Positions 48,201 through 56,127 are shown, numbered from the stretch's first letter. The stretch is 64,000 nt of DNA from Okapia johnstoni (GCA_024291935.2 CM044310.1:82148713-82212712); one strand, 5' to 3'. Made by a program: numbers and translations. Notes: generated from the sequence alone by a model not told the origin.

Positions 48201-51200
48201 AACCTGAAGCATCTTGTTCACCAGCCATGAACACGAGCTCTGAGGGCAGCACCCTTCCATCTTGCTCACTTTCCCAGGGGCTAGCACTGGGTCTGGGCCC
48301 ACGCTTGTGGGGGCTTCTGGGGGAAGTGGAGGTGACATCTGCCTTTCCTCCTCGTGTCCAGCAGCTCCTCATCCTGTTCATGGCATCTGAAGATGATGAT
48401 CAATTTCTACCTGGTCTTGTTCTACACCACCCTCATCATGCTCTCCAGACAGGTGCAGCCCGGGAGGCCCCTCTGCTTGGAGAGAGGCTGGGGGTAGGGT
48501 GGGAGCGGCCTCGGACTTGGAGACGCACACAAGATGCAGTCTTTTCAGGAAGTTCTGCCCCCAGAGTCAGGGGTCCTAAGTGTCCTTACTTCTCGTCAGG
48601 ACTCGAGTGACATTTAATCGTGTGTGTCACTTGAGGATTTTAAGTCTCGGCTGACAGGGGTTTCAAGGCCACCGCAGGGTGGCTCTTGAGTTGGAGACGT
48701 TGGCCAGGGGCACAGGGTGGCTCCGTGGCCCCTGGGGTTATGAGTGTGCTCTGCCCTCTGCCCTCGCTCACTGCGGCCAGGACACGGATGTCCCCCTGTC
48801 CACAGATTGACTATTACTGCCGCTTGGACTGTCTGTGGAAGAAGAAATTCAAGAAGGAACACGAGGAGTTTGAAACCATGGAGAATGTCAACCGCCTTCT
48901 TCTAGAGAATGTCCTGCCCGCGCATGTGGCCGCCCACTTCATCGGTGACAAGTTAAACGAGGTGGGGACTAGTCACTCGGGCAAGGAGCCTGAAGGCACA
49001 GGGATGGTTCCTGGAGGGAGGGTGCCTTCCACACTTGGTCTCCATGGCACCTGGCCTCACTGATGCTCCCAGGAGACTGTGTGTGGCATTAGCTGTAAGA
49101 AAACAGGCTTCGGAGTCAAGAGACCTGGGTTCAGTTCTCACTGCCCTGGGCCTTGATTTTCACATCCATAAAGTGGGGCTGATAGTACTTGGCTGGCAAA
49201 ATTGTTGCAAAGGAGCACACGTCCAGGTATTTGTAATCTGGACCATCTGCTGATGAAAACACGCATTTCTACCAGTTCTGTGCAGCAGAGTTTCCTATCT
49301 ATGGAAACCCAGGCCCAATGAGCAGAGAACCCAGGTCTCCTGACTGTTACCATCTATACCTGGGGGTTCTCAACCCCAGCTGTGCAGACCCAGGACCTAA
49401 AGGAGCCCCAAACCAACCTAAGTCTGACCCTCCTCAACAAACTGATTTAGAACCTCCTGTTTTGTAATGGTCCCCAGTTGAATCTCATGGTAGCCAGGTG
49501 GAGAACCACTGCTCAGCCCGTCCTGTCCCCCTCTCGCCTCCCTCAACACCTGCTCCTGGAGTGTGAGGAACCGGTGCCCCAGTCTGCTCCCTGCCCTGCT
49601 CACAGGAGGCCAGGTGGCCATGGGGTTCTGTGTCTCCCCCTCCCCCAATCCAGGACTGGTACCATCAGTCCTACGACTGCGTGTGTGTCATGTTTGCGTC
49701 GGTGCCGGACTTTAAAGTGTTCTACACGGAGTGCGACGTCAACAAGGAAGGGCTGGAGTGCCTACGCCTGCTGAACGAGATCATCGCTGACTTTGACGAG
49801 GTGGGGCCTCCACACAGCCTGGAGAGGGCGGGGCGGGACCCGGGGAGTCCCAGGCCCAAGTGACACGTGGGCTCTGGTTCCCTGGGGGGAACACACATTA
49901 CACAAATTATAAAAGGTATACACACATTTGCCTTTTTATGTCTTCAGCATGTAATGCATTATCTACTCTGTGATTGGCAGCTTGCTTAGATTTAGGTTGT
50001 AGAATTGTTTGATTTCTTGCTTAGCCCATGCTGGCAGTCTGTTTCACAGTTAGTTACTCAGTTTGGGCTTAAGTCTTGGCTGCAAATCATCTGCATGCCT
50101 GTGTAGACTCTGTTGAGTGGGGTGTTTGCATCTTATTAGGAATTAGACTGGGCTTCCCTGGTGGCTCAGACAGTAAAGAATCCACCTGCGATGCGGGAGA
50201 CCTGGGTTGGGAAGGTGCCCTGGAGGACATGGCAACCCACTCCAGTATTCTTGCCTGGAGAATCCCCATGGACAGAGGAGCCTGGCGGGCTACAGTCTGT
50301 GGGGTCGCAAAGAGTCAGACACGACTGAGCGACTAAGCACACAGGAATGAGACCAGATGAGAATGAAAACGACAAGGAATGTCAGGGAACAAAGGAGCAG
50401 GGAGAGAACCCAGAGGCTGTCCCCACCTGTACGGAGGTGTGAACTCAGAGGGCAAAGGCTCAGCAGGAGAAATGTTTGAGTTAGAAGTGGTGATGGGAGA
50501 GGACCCTACACCCTTCTCAGTATCGGGGAAAGGCCTAGGCTGCAGCCCTCTTGTATGGCCTTGCTTCCCTTTGTCCTGCAGCTGCTGTTAAAGCCTAAGT
50601 TCAGTGGTGTGGAGAAGATCAAGACCATCGGCAGCACATACATGGCAGCTGCGGGGCTCAGCATCCCCTCAGGGCCTGAGAACCAGGTACTCAGCCAATC
50701 TGGTGGTCTTGCGCCCCAGCCCCAAAGGAGGGGAAAGTGAGCACAGTCCCAGACTGACACTGTACTTGAAGGGGCACCTCTCCACACTCCCTCCTTTGAG
50801 GGAGGGGCAGAGGAGCTCATGGCTCAGCCTGACGGAGGATTTGGTGGAGAGGTCGGGACAGGGAGCCCCTGGCCAGGAAGGGAGTTTAACTGGGTGCTTG
50901 GGTCCTGGACCCCCTGTGGAGGAGGCTGGGTACAGCTCTGCCCAGCAGTGGTCGCCCGTGGCTTTCACGCCCAGGCTGGCACTCTGGAGGCAGGAAGACG
51001 GGGCGACACTGCCCCCGGCCCCGTGTACAGCGCTCTGTCCTGCAGGACCTGGAGCGGCAGCACGCCCACATCGGCATCATGGTGGAGTTCAGCACTGCGC
51101 TGATGAGCAAGCTGGACGGCATCAACCGGCACTCCTTCAACTCCTTTCGCCTCCGAGTGGGTGAGGCCCTGGGAAGGTGGGCTGGGCCCCGGCTCGGGGC

Positions 51201-52399
51201 GGGACTGTGCAGCCCCGCCTCCTGGCAACTCCACTCAGTCGGGTGTATGTTGCTGTCTGTTATGAAAAACTTTAGAAATTCCTCTCTGGTCTTACAACCC
51301 AGTGATTGGGCAATTATTCTTTCTTTGCGTACTACTTTTCTTTGAAGGTTTTAAGTAAACAGGAATATGTATTACCACGGGGAATCCCCGGTTGTAAACA
51401 GATGACGTTAAATATCCCCAAAACAAAGCAAAATTATTAACCTAAGTAGTCGCCGATAACTAATACGGTCAGTGCTCAAAGCCCATTTACTGTTTAAGAG
51501 GTGATTAGCAGGTATAGATACAGTAAAGCATCCACCTGCAATGCAGGAGACCCAGGTTCGATCCCTGGGTTGGGAAGATCCCTTGGAGAAGGAAATGGCA
51601 ACCCACTCTAGTAGTCTTGCCTGGAGAATCCCATGGACTGAGGAGCCTGGCGGGCTAGTCCATTGGGATCACTGAGAGTCAGACACGACTGAGTGACTAA
51701 CACACATGCACAGCAGATACAGAAGTGTTAACACTGGGCTCAGGCTCCACATCCAGTCAAGTCTGAAAAGGAACTGCCCCAGAGCCCTCCCCTCACATCC
51801 CAAGTACCATCTCCTGTCCCAGACGCAAGCAGCACAGTCCCTACCTTCATTTTAGTGGTCTTGGCAATGCTTTCGGTGGTAGCTGGGTGGATTCTGTAGC
51901 CCTATAAGCTCTGTCTCTATGATCTGCCAACTGCAAATATCTTTAGGCATAAACCACGGGCCTGTGATTGCTGGAGTGATTGGGGCACGAAAGCCTCAGT
52001 ACGACATCTGGGGAAACACGGTCAATGTCGCCAGTCGAATGGAGAGCACTGGAGAGCTTGGAAAAATCCAGGTAAAAGCTCACCTGGGGAAACCTGTGCC
52101 CAGTGGAGGTAAGGGAGCCTGGGCTGTCAGGCTGCCCTGGGATTCTAGCCTCCAAATTCTGGAGGGAAACCAGAGCCCGTCGGCCGATTTCTCTTCATCC
52201 CTCCCACAGCAGGTCTTCCTCCTCTGAGGACTCGGGCTTCTTTCCTTCGCAGGTTACTGAAGAGACATGCACCATCCTCCAGGGCCTAGGGTATTCCTGT
52301 GAGTGCCGCGGGCTGATCAACGTCAAAGGCAAAGGTGAACTGAGGACTTACTTTGTCTGTACGGATACTGCCAAGTTCCAAGGGCTGGGGCTGAACTGA
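24111..52399 (+). CDS. ADCY7: Adenylate cyclase type 7, complete coding region over 25 exons
   Basis: This gene encodes a plasma-membrane adenylyl cyclase that converts ATP to cAMP and pyrophosphate. ADCY7 belongs to the ADCY2/4/7 group, which is known to be stimulated by Gs-alpha and by G-beta-gamma. Joining the 25 exons gives 3240 nt (1079 residues plus stop), close to the roughly 1080 residues of the human protein. Order of parts: short cytoplasmic N-terminus (1-30), first six-TM block (about 31-180), C1 catalytic domain (about 270-455), C1b linker (457-590), second six-TM block (about 595-815) and C2 catalytic domain (about 865-1070). C1 carries the two metal-binding aspartates, D284 in YADIVGF and D328 in ILGDCYY. 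C2 carries K930 (KIKTIG), D1009 (QYDIWGN), N1016, R1020 and K1056 (VKGKG), matching the nucleotide-binding set of type II cyclase. All introns are GT-AG. The start ATG has A at -3. No frame break was found. Confidence 0.97.
24783..24898 (-). mobile_element. CHR-2-like SINE in ADCY7 intron 1
   Basis: Reverse copy with accagggatcgaacctgcgc and actggacaaccagggaagtc. Confidence 0.83.
25370..25392. repeat. ADCY7: 23-base C homopolymer in ADCY7 intron 1
   Basis: An uninterrupted C run preceded by caccaccacc-like sequence. Confidence 0.9.
25748..25951 (+). CDS. ADCY7: ADCY7 coding exon 2 (residues 58-125)
   Basis: 204 nt, phase 0 to 0, between acceptor tggccag and donor gtaaga. It encodes the first extracellular turn ([10 protein letters not shown]) and two hydrophobic helices, including [17 protein letters not shown] and [19 protein letters not shown]. 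It ends DTCAWEQ. Intron 2 (25952-27033) looks like unique GC-rich sequence; I saw no gene or clear repeat in it. Confidence 0.95.
27034..27195 (+). CDS. ADCY7: ADCY7 coding exon 3 (residues 126-179)
   Basis: 162 nt, phase 0 to 0, acceptor tgtacag and donor gtgagg. It encodes two further helices of the first membrane block ([18 protein letters not shown] and [13 protein letters not shown]) and ends PSVHVGLQ. Intron 3 (27196-27954) is GC-rich unique sequence with no recognised element. Confidence 0.95.
27955..28104 (+). CDS. ADCY7: ADCY7 coding exon 4 (residues 180-229)
   Basis: 150 nt, phase 0 to 0, acceptor cccacag and donor gtaggg. It encodes the sixth helix of the first block ([17 protein letters not shown]) and the start of the cytoplasmic region: [13 protein letters not shown], then the basic stretch [14 protein letters not shown] that precedes the C1 domain. 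Intron 4 is 268 nt and shows no repeat. Confidence 0.96.
28373..28521 (+). CDS. ADCY7: ADCY7 coding exon 5 (residues 230-279)
   Basis: 149 nt, phase 0 to 2, acceptor cactccag and donor gtgggt. It encodes the helical lead-in to C1 ([17 protein letters not shown], conserved in membrane cyclases) and ends RHQNVS with the Ser codon split. Intron 5 (28522-32445, 3.9 kb) is the largest intron between coding exons. It holds a MIR and two antisense BovB insertions that account for most of its length. Confidence 0.96.
29015..29165 (+). mobile_element. MIR SINE in ADCY7 intron 5
   Basis: Contains tgggcctcagtttgctcatc and tgcagaatgggtgttc. Confidence 0.55.
29237..29592 (-). mobile_element. Second BovB 3' fragment
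   Basis: This repeats, in more diverged form, the same C-terminal and 3'-end sequence as the neighbouring BovB copy; the reverse frame 29519-29271 shows [20 protein letters not shown]. It is therefore a separate 5'-truncated insertion, head to tail with the longer one. It ends at a (TTG)n tract, the complement of the usual BovB (CAA)n tail. Confidence 0.88.
29593..32126 (-). mobile_element. BovB (RTE) LINE, 5'-truncated, dead copy
   Basis: This is an RTE-clade non-LTR retrotransposon lying antisense in ADCY7 intron 5. Minus-strand frames show, in order, the later part of the APE-type endonuclease (32124-31717, with GDWNAKVG and SPDGQ...IDYIL), a linker (31826-31494 and 31314-31132), a reverse transcriptase (31121-30210, with RQGC and the catalytic YADD) and a C-terminal zinc-knuckle-like region (30106-29810 and 29797-29603). 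The frame changes or stops between these pieces and the N-terminal endonuclease part is missing, so it cannot move by itself. The 3' end is at 29593. About 2.5 kb remains of a roughly 3.2-kb element. Confidence 0.92.
32446..32557 (+). CDS. ADCY7: ADCY7 coding exon 6 (C1 catalytic core, residues 279-316)
   Basis: 112 nt, phase 2 to 0, acceptor ctcccag and donor gtgagc. It encodes [16 protein letters not shown], the C1 signature with the first metal-binding aspartate (D284). It continues [21 protein letters not shown]. Intron 6 (32558-35863) holds a MER5A-like DNA-transposon remnant, a MIR-type patch and an L2 fragment. Confidence 0.97.
33575..33720. mobile_element. MER5A-like DNA-transposon remnant in ADCY7 intron 6
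   Basis: Contains agtggctctccatcctggct, ttttaatcacctgg and ccacacccctgggag in the order of MER5A elements. Confidence 0.6.
35180..35590 (+). mobile_element. L2 LINE 3' fragment in ADCY7 intron 6
   Basis: Contains ctcagggcctttgcacagtc, ccttctctggcctcctgg, ttagcacttatcatcatggg and a tgaatgaa-like end, the usual order of an ancient mammalian L2. Confidence 0.65.
35864..35991 (+). CDS. ADCY7: ADCY7 coding exon 7 (C1 catalytic core, residues 317-359)
   Basis: 128 nt, phase 0 to 2, acceptor cttacag and donor gtaggt. It encodes [20 protein letters not shown], where D328 is the second metal-binding aspartate. It continues through [18 protein letters not shown], with the Lys codon split (aa|g). Intron 7 (35992-37382) holds a MIR at its left end and otherwise unique sequence. 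Confidence 0.97.
36045..36175 (-). mobile_element. MIR SINE in ADCY7 intron 7
   Basis: Contains tttgcagatgaggaaactga (reverse MIR core). Confidence 0.6.
37383..37541 (+). CDS. ADCY7: ADCY7 coding exon 8 (C1 domain, residues 359-412)
   Basis: 159 nt, phase 2 to 2, acceptor tgccccag and donor gtgagg. It encodes the conserved [20 protein letters not shown] block and [18 protein letters not shown] of the C1 domain, which faces C2 across the dimer interface. The following intron is 221 nt with no repeat. Confidence 0.97.
37763..37895 (+). CDS. ADCY7: ADCY7 coding exon 9 (end of C1a, residues 412-456)
   Basis: 133 nt, phase 2 to 0, acceptor tcccccag and donor gtacga. It encodes [19 protein letters not shown], then the conserved C1a end [14 protein letters not shown]. 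Intron 9 (37896-41006, 3.1 kb) is GC-rich. It has a weak MIR-like patch near 38030-38100 and otherwise no recognised element. Confidence 0.96.
41007..41198 (+). CDS. ADCY7: ADCY7 coding exon 10 (C1b linker, residues 457-520)
   Basis: 192 nt, phase 0 to 0, acceptor ccctcag and donor gtagga. It encodes the polar C1b region: a Gln/Pro/Ser-rich start ([11 protein letters not shown]), then [25 protein letters not shown] and a basic end (GRRPK). C1b is the least conserved cytoplasmic part of the family. Intron 10 is 356 nt of unique sequence. Confidence 0.94.
41555..41589 (+). CDS. ADCY7: ADCY7 coding exon 11, 35-nt micro-exon (residues 521-532)
   Basis: 35 nt, phase 0 to 2, acceptor cttccag. The donor gtttgt is weak because it lacks the usual purine-A-G at +3 to +5. 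It encodes [11 protein letters not shown] plus a split Arg codon. The human protein has a matching basic segment here (from memory). Intron 11 is 517 nt of unique sequence. Confidence 0.88.
42107..42190 (+). CDS. ADCY7: ADCY7 coding exon 12 (residues 532-560)
   Basis: 84 nt, phase 2 to 2, acceptor attccag and donor gtgagg. It encodes [20 protein letters not shown], an acidic, serine-rich stretch of C1b with several possible acid-directed phosphorylation sites (inference), then IEGLSSTR. The intron after it is 163 nt. Confidence 0.94.
42354..42426 (+). CDS. ADCY7: ADCY7 coding exon 13 (residues 560-584)
   Basis: 73 nt, phase 2 to 0, acceptor ccccacag and donor gtgagg. It encodes [20 protein letters not shown] and FERE, the end of the C1b linker before the second membrane block. 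Intron 13 (42427-43807) holds a CHR SINE at 42820-43001 and otherwise unique sequence. Confidence 0.95.
42820..43001 (-). mobile_element. CHR SINE in ADCY7 intron 13
   Basis: Reverse copy with ttccctgaccaaggattgaa and ccactagaccaccaggaaag. Confidence 0.83.
43808..43905 (+). CDS. ADCY7: ADCY7 coding exon 14 (start of second membrane block, residues 585-617)
   Basis: 98 nt, phase 0 to 2, acceptor gcccccag and donor gtcagt. It encodes [20 protein letters not shown] followed by [12 protein letters not shown], the first helix of the second membrane block. Intron 14 (43906-44788) holds an L1 3'-end fragment at 44103-44250 and a 12-base G run at 44626-44637. Confidence 0.95.
44103..44250 (-). mobile_element. 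L1 LINE 3' end fragment in ADCY7 intron 14
   Basis: T-rich tail, then ggaggctaattactttacaa and tacattgacatgaatcagcc, a common bovine L1 3' end in reverse orientation. Confidence 0.8.
44789..44873 (+). CDS. ADCY7: ADCY7 coding exon 15 (membrane helix, residues 617-645)
   Basis: 85 nt, phase 2 to 0, acceptor cttctccag and donor gtgagc. It encodes a glycine- and leucine-rich helix ([20 protein letters not shown]) and ends ADQFL. The last residues differ from the human ones as I remember them. The intron after it is 386 nt, GC-rich, with no repeat. Confidence 0.93.
45260..45385 (+). CDS. ADCY7: ADCY7 coding exon 16 (residues 646-687)
   Basis: 126 nt, phase 0 to 0, acceptor ttccacag and donor gtgggt. 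It encodes a Cys pair and a short loop ([20 protein letters not shown]), then the helix [22 protein letters not shown], cut here for length at residue 687. Intron 16 (45386-46204) is unique GC-rich sequence. Confidence 0.95.
46205..46303 (+). CDS. ADCY7: ADCY7 coding exon 17 (extracellular loop, residues 688-720)
   Basis: 99 nt, phase 0 to 0, acceptor gtccgtag and donor gtaagt. It encodes part of the large extracellular loop of the second membrane block, with an N-glycosylation sequon NET at N701. Only PLMPF, VGNETG and a Cys-containing tail look shared with the human sequence from memory. Intron 17 (46304-47288) shows no clear repeat; 47030-47110 is AT-richer. Confidence 0.9.
47289..47482 (+). 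CDS. ADCY7: ADCY7 coding exon 18 (residues 721-785)
   Basis: 194 nt, phase 0 to 2, acceptor ctccccag and donor gtgagg. It encodes two helices ([17 protein letters not shown] and [18 protein letters not shown]) and a Cys-rich extracellular loop ([14 protein letters not shown]) with sequons NLT (N776) and NGT (N781). Intron 18 (47483-48361) is unique GC-rich sequence. Confidence 0.95.
48362..48452 (+). CDS. ADCY7: ADCY7 coding exon 19 (last membrane helix, residues 785-815)
   Basis: 91 nt, phase 2 to 0. The acceptor is a tandem cagcag: splicing after the first AG starts the exon at 48362, and after the second at 48365, which removes one Ser without changing frame. It encodes a Ser-rich start, SWHLKMM and the helix [18 protein letters not shown]. 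The donor is gtgcag, a weak type. The following intron is 353 nt with no repeat. Confidence 0.93.
48806..48961 (+). CDS. ADCY7: ADCY7 coding exon 20 (start of C2, residues 816-867)
   Basis: 156 nt, phase 0 to 0, acceptor tccacag and donor gtgggg. It encodes the basic stretch [20 protein letters not shown], a helical lead-in related to that before C1, then [19 protein letters not shown]. This is highly conserved across membrane cyclases. Intron 20 (48962-49653) holds a MIR and a MER5A-like remnant. Confidence 0.97.
49085..49250 (+). mobile_element. MIR SINE in ADCY7 intron 20
   Basis: Contains tcaagagacctgggttcagt and ttttcacatccataaagtgg. Confidence 0.6.
49355..49515. mobile_element. MER5A-like DNA-transposon remnant in ADCY7 intron 20
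   Basis: Starts gggggttctcaaccccagct and ends ggtggagaaccactgc, inverted ends like those of MER5A. Confidence 0.55.
49654..49800 (+). CDS. ADCY7: ADCY7 coding exon 21 (C2 core, residues 868-916)
   Basis: 147 nt, phase 0 to 0, acceptor aatccag and donor gtgggg. It encodes [20 protein letters not shown], the C2 counterpart of the C1 metal-binding strand, which lacks the aspartate as is normal for C2. It continues [20 protein letters not shown]. Intron 21 (49801-50581) holds a Bov-tA SINE. Confidence 0.97.
50148..50342 (+). mobile_element. Bov-tA SINE with visible target-site duplication
   Basis: Full-length copy in ADCY7 intron 21. A 10-base flank aggaattaga (50138-50147) is repeated with one mismatch as aggaatgaga (50343-50352), as expected for LINE-driven insertion. 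Confidence 0.9.
50582..50686 (+). CDS. ADCY7: ADCY7 coding exon 22 (C2 core, residues 917-951)
   Basis: 105 nt, phase 0 to 0, acceptor tcctgcag and donor gtactc. It encodes [20 protein letters not shown], with K930 in the position of the adenine-contacting lysine, then [15 protein letters not shown]. Intron 22 is 359 nt with no repeat. Confidence 0.97.
51046..51160 (+). CDS. ADCY7: ADCY7 coding exon 23 (C2 core, residues 952-990)
   Basis: 115 nt, phase 0 to 1, acceptor cctgcag and donor gtgagg. It encodes [20 protein letters not shown] and [19 protein letters not shown]. Intron 23 (51161-51946) holds a Bov-tA SINE and a kB-like palindrome. Confidence 0.97.
51379..51389. promoter_or_regulatory. 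kB-like palindrome in ADCY7 intron 23
   Basis: GGGGAATCCCC matches the NF-kB consensus. It lies in a short AT-rich unique block between exon 23 and a Bov-tA SINE. Confidence 0.3.
51515..51708 (+). mobile_element. Bov-tA SINE in ADCY7 intron 23
   Basis: Near full-length, with gttcgatccctgggttggga and the acgactgagtgactaac end. Confidence 0.88.
51947..52071 (+). CDS. ADCY7: ADCY7 coding exon 24 (C2 active site, residues 990-1031)
   Basis: 125 nt, phase 1 to 0, acceptor tctttag and donor gtaaaa. It encodes [20 protein letters not shown] and [13 protein letters not shown], which carry D1009, N1016 and R1020 of the nucleotide and transition-state site. It ends GELGKIQ. The last intron is 181 nt. 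Confidence 0.97.
52253..52399 (+). CDS. ADCY7: ADCY7 coding exon 25 (C-terminus, residues 1032-1079, stop)
   Basis: 147 nt including the TGA stop, acceptor ccttcgcag. It encodes [20 protein letters not shown], then the [15 protein letters not shown] block with the phosphate-contacting K1056. It ends FQGLGLN, as in the human protein from memory. The 3' UTR follows directly. Confidence 0.97.
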   Translation, partial: VTEETCTILQGLGYSCECRGLINVKGKGELRTYFVCTDTAKFQGLGLN

Positions 52400-55100
52400 G
52401 GGCTCTTGGTAGGTGCCAGACATGTTGGAAACCCATTTCCTTCCCTGAAGCAAGCCAGGCAGAAGGCCCAGCCCCACACCAGGCACAAAGGCAGTCCGAG
52501 GGATTGGTCACCACCACCTGAGAAGTGGCTGTGCATGCGTGGCCTCCTTGGACTTGCACTAGGGGACCTGTCAACTTGGGGCGATCACCCGGCCTCACAC
52601 ACAGGTAGCCAGAACCTCTGTGCTGTCTGAGTCTGCAGTGCAGCCTCCAGCCCAGCAGGAACAGCTCATTTGTGGGCCGTGCACTCATCCCCCACGTGCT
52701 GTGGAGGAGACCTTGGAGCATGACCTGGAGACCCCCCGCCCCGCACGCTGCACGTGTGGAACATGTCTTTTCTTGTCCAGTATGGGTGGGAACTCCTTTC
52801 TCCCCAGCACACCAGCTGCAAGAGTGCACACTTCTCATACAGGCACTCTGGTAAATGGAGTTGAAAGGTTGTTTTATATCTACAAATGGGTTCACAAAAT
52901 AAGGAGAAAGCCCCACAGTGGACACGTCTTCTTATCCTCTTTGGCGTGTGTGTGTTTAAAAATGGATACATTATTAATGGAGGTGTCACCCTCTAAATGG
53001 CTTCTGAGACGCTAGATAAATTCTCTTCCCTCCGGCGTAGCCTCTTCCTTGGTAACCATGGACACGCAAGTGGGACCACTGTCCAGGGTGAGCTCAAGGG
53101 ATCAGCTCAGCCGTGGGATGGAGCTCCGAGGAATGTGGCTCACCACAGGAAGGCAACGAATGGCATAGCCTTGACTTGAATCAGACAACTTTGAAGCCAG
53201 AATTGAGATTAGGTTTAACAAGCGAAAAGCCTTAGAAAATAAGGTATAAACTCTTAGCCCTTCCTTGACTCCTCATGCATTTCCAAGCGCCCCCTGCAAC
53301 CTTGCAGTCAGTCTTAGCTTTATACTGGAAAGGAGTGGAGTCTGCGGAGAGAGCCTGACAGGCTGTAGTTCTCCCCTTCAGTCCTCACGGCTAGCTCTGA
53401 AGAGGACCTACTCAGCATCAGCATGTGCAGAAGTTCCTGGGTCTGGGAAGCCAGGCTTCTCACAAACAAGTGCTTGGATGTTCTGAGCTGACTGAATCCA
53501 GGCAAGTGAAAAAGCCACGTTTGTGAGGTGTGGTGTCCTATAGCACTTCAGCTCCAAAAGAATCGAAAGAAGTCAACCTGTGTTTTAACGTGAGGAAAGA
53601 CCAAACTGCCCATTCCTTTTTCTGAACTGACTTCACTGCGTCATAACCAGAGTATCTCCAGGATTTCTAATACAGCTGAACTTCACTGTATAGCAGGAAT
53701 TCTAGCCAGAACTCATCATGAACTCCCCTGAAATTATACAGAAAATTTTGCATACGTGAGGCTTCAAAAGATGACACGACCTTGCAGACAGGTGACTAAG
53801 CAGCTGAGTTTGCCTGGGACGAGGGCTGTGGAGTGAGCCGGCACCCCAGCCATGGCAGGGAGGGGACTGGAGCCGAATCTGCTGAGTCTTGGGAGCTGGG
53901 TGGGCTAGTGGTAGCTCTGATGCATCACATGAAACTGGAACAAGTAGGAATAAATCACAAGAACTTGCTGTCCTAAAGGAATTTCACGGTGAAAACGCTG
54001 GTAAGGGAAATAAACCTTACTTAAATTGCCTTTTTCACACACCAATTCTTCATCTAAGTACTGTGCTGAAATCTATACCCTTAAAAATCAGGAGTGACTG
54101 GGCTTTCTTGCGAAATCACAAAGGTTCTGTCACTGATCCAGTGTAGACACACATCAGTATGCTGGGCGCCTCTGAGGTGGACGTGCTTCTACTCTTGCAA
54201 TATACAAATTACTTTTTTCTTCCAGCAAAGAAATCCCAATTGGGAGTTTAAAAAATAATTGGTTACCATTTATGTGTTTCTCTTTCACTGTGCTCAGATA
54301 ATAAGTTTTGAGTTTTTGACATTCAGATCATAGTGTATAACTGACCATAAAGATCACTTAGTTATTTTTTATAAATTCTCTTCCAATTACCAAGTCATTT
54401 GTTCACAGGTGTCATTTTGCTTTATGACAAGACAAGTATTTTTCCTAACAAACACTGACTTTCTCTATATGGGTCAGGGACATGCTTCACATCTCGACTA
54501 AGGTGGCCTCACTGATGCTAGTGAAGTTTTCTGGTTTCCTTAAGAAAATTTCCTAACAGAAAAGACCATTAACCACTGTACACATTGTGTATATATATAG
54601 AAATATGCTTTGAGAAAGTACGTGCAAACAACTAGGGGTTATTCTATACACTGAATATTTATACATCTGTAACATTTGTTTCAAAATGTTATATTTCATT
54701 TTTATAAAGTACTAGTGTTTCTCTTTTGTTTAGCTTTTCATAGATTAAATCAGGAAAACCTGACTGTCCTGGAGTGTTTTGAATTTGGGAACTACTTGGT
54801 CTTTGGGAACTACTTAGCTAAATAGATTGAAAGTTTTAAGAGTCAGTTGCTGCCTGAATTATATTGAGAGACAAACTCTAAAAAGACTTGATAAATACAT
54901 ATTTGAACGGATTAATTCTTCTGGCATATGCTTTCAAGTATGTTTCTGAAAGATTAGGTCATCTTAACTCTCTTGAGAGATTCAATTTTCATTCACCCTA
55001 CTTGTTAAATGTTAGTTTTCAAAGTCAAGAAGATACTAAAATAGCCTCCTGCCTGGGTGTTTTACAGAAGGGCTCCATGCAGGCTGAGTAGTATCTTAAA
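52400..55100 (+). other. ADCY7: Probable ADCY7 3' UTR (end uncertain)
   Basis: No repeat was recognised here, and the sequence becomes AT-rich after about 53.5 kb. AATAAA signals on the plus strand lie at 53949, 54009, 55404 and 55718, with ATTAAA at 54744 and 55189. The human mRNA is known to have a 3' UTR of a few kb, so an end near 54.8-55.8 kb is plausible, but the sequence alone does not choose among the signals. Confidence 0.4.
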
Positions 55101-55949
55101 CCTAATTTGTTCCTGAACTAGGTCACAGTCTAGTGTCTGGTCATAGAAGAAGACCACATATCATTTCCTACTTAAATAATTAAACTGCTCAGGAACTTGA
55201 CCTTTGCCTTTCAGATAAAAGTAGACGAGTATCAGTTTAGGGGGCATGGCAAAAGCGTAGGTGACCTGTGAGAGACAGTAAACAGAAACGTCAACTTTCC
55301 TTTAAGCTTGGTGGTTTCCTTACATATTCATGGACAATTTAGTTTGTATCCTATTTGGCTTGTCCTTTTATTATACTGGGAAAACCCCTCTACAAATGGC
55401 AAAAATAAACCAAAAAGGAACACCAGACAAGTTAGTGGGAAGCCCTGGTCCTTCCACATAAGGACATCATCCCCAACAGGTATACGGGGGACATGCTAGT
55501 AAATTCTAACGGTGAATTTGTTTTCATGGTAGAACAATGGGAATCTCACTCGATGGCAATTTTAAAGAAGAATTTCTCAGTCATGGTCCTGCCTGTGAAA
55601 CATAAGGAAGCAGCGCTATCACTCCTCTGCAAGAACTTTGCTTAGGTCCACTCCCATCCACTTTCTGCTCAGTATTCCAATAGGTCCATATCATTCCTTC
55701 CTCACAAGGCCTTTTTGAATAAATCCATGAAGTGAAATCTGCTAAGTCAGGAACCATTTGGTTATAATTTCCTTAATGAGAAGTAAGGCAAATATGGGAA
55801 AATGAGGGATTTCAATGATTTGGACAACTTTTTAATGGATGGTCAGGAAAAAGGCTGTTTTATTCTTCAAGCTTTTCTCTATCACTTCATCCTCAGATTC
55901 AGCCCCAGGGAAAGGTGAAGGGGTAACTCAGCTGATATGTACAATACAG

Positions 55950-56127
55950 CTCATAGTCCAGGTTCAGCTTTATTACCTAATAGAAGTTCAATCTCTGGAA
56001 CATTAAAATTAACTGTTCCAAAGTTTAATTAAAAACACAATTTACAAATATTTAATATCTTCTGAAAAGCATTTCCAAGTTAATGAAAAAAATATATACA
56101 TAATATATAATCAAATACCAGATAGTT
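55950..56127 (-). other. BRD7: BRD7 3' UTR (probable)
   Basis: This is the short AT-rich stretch after the stop codon. The first canonical poly(A) signal on the minus strand is at 55974-55969 (AATAAA), which would give a 3' UTR of about 160-180 nt. The exact cleavage site is an estimate. Confidence 0.55.
55969..55974 (-). terminator. BRD7: BRD7 candidate poly(A) signal
   Basis: AATAAA on the minus strand, about 155 nt past the BRD7 stop codon and the first such hexamer downstream. Confidence 0.55.
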
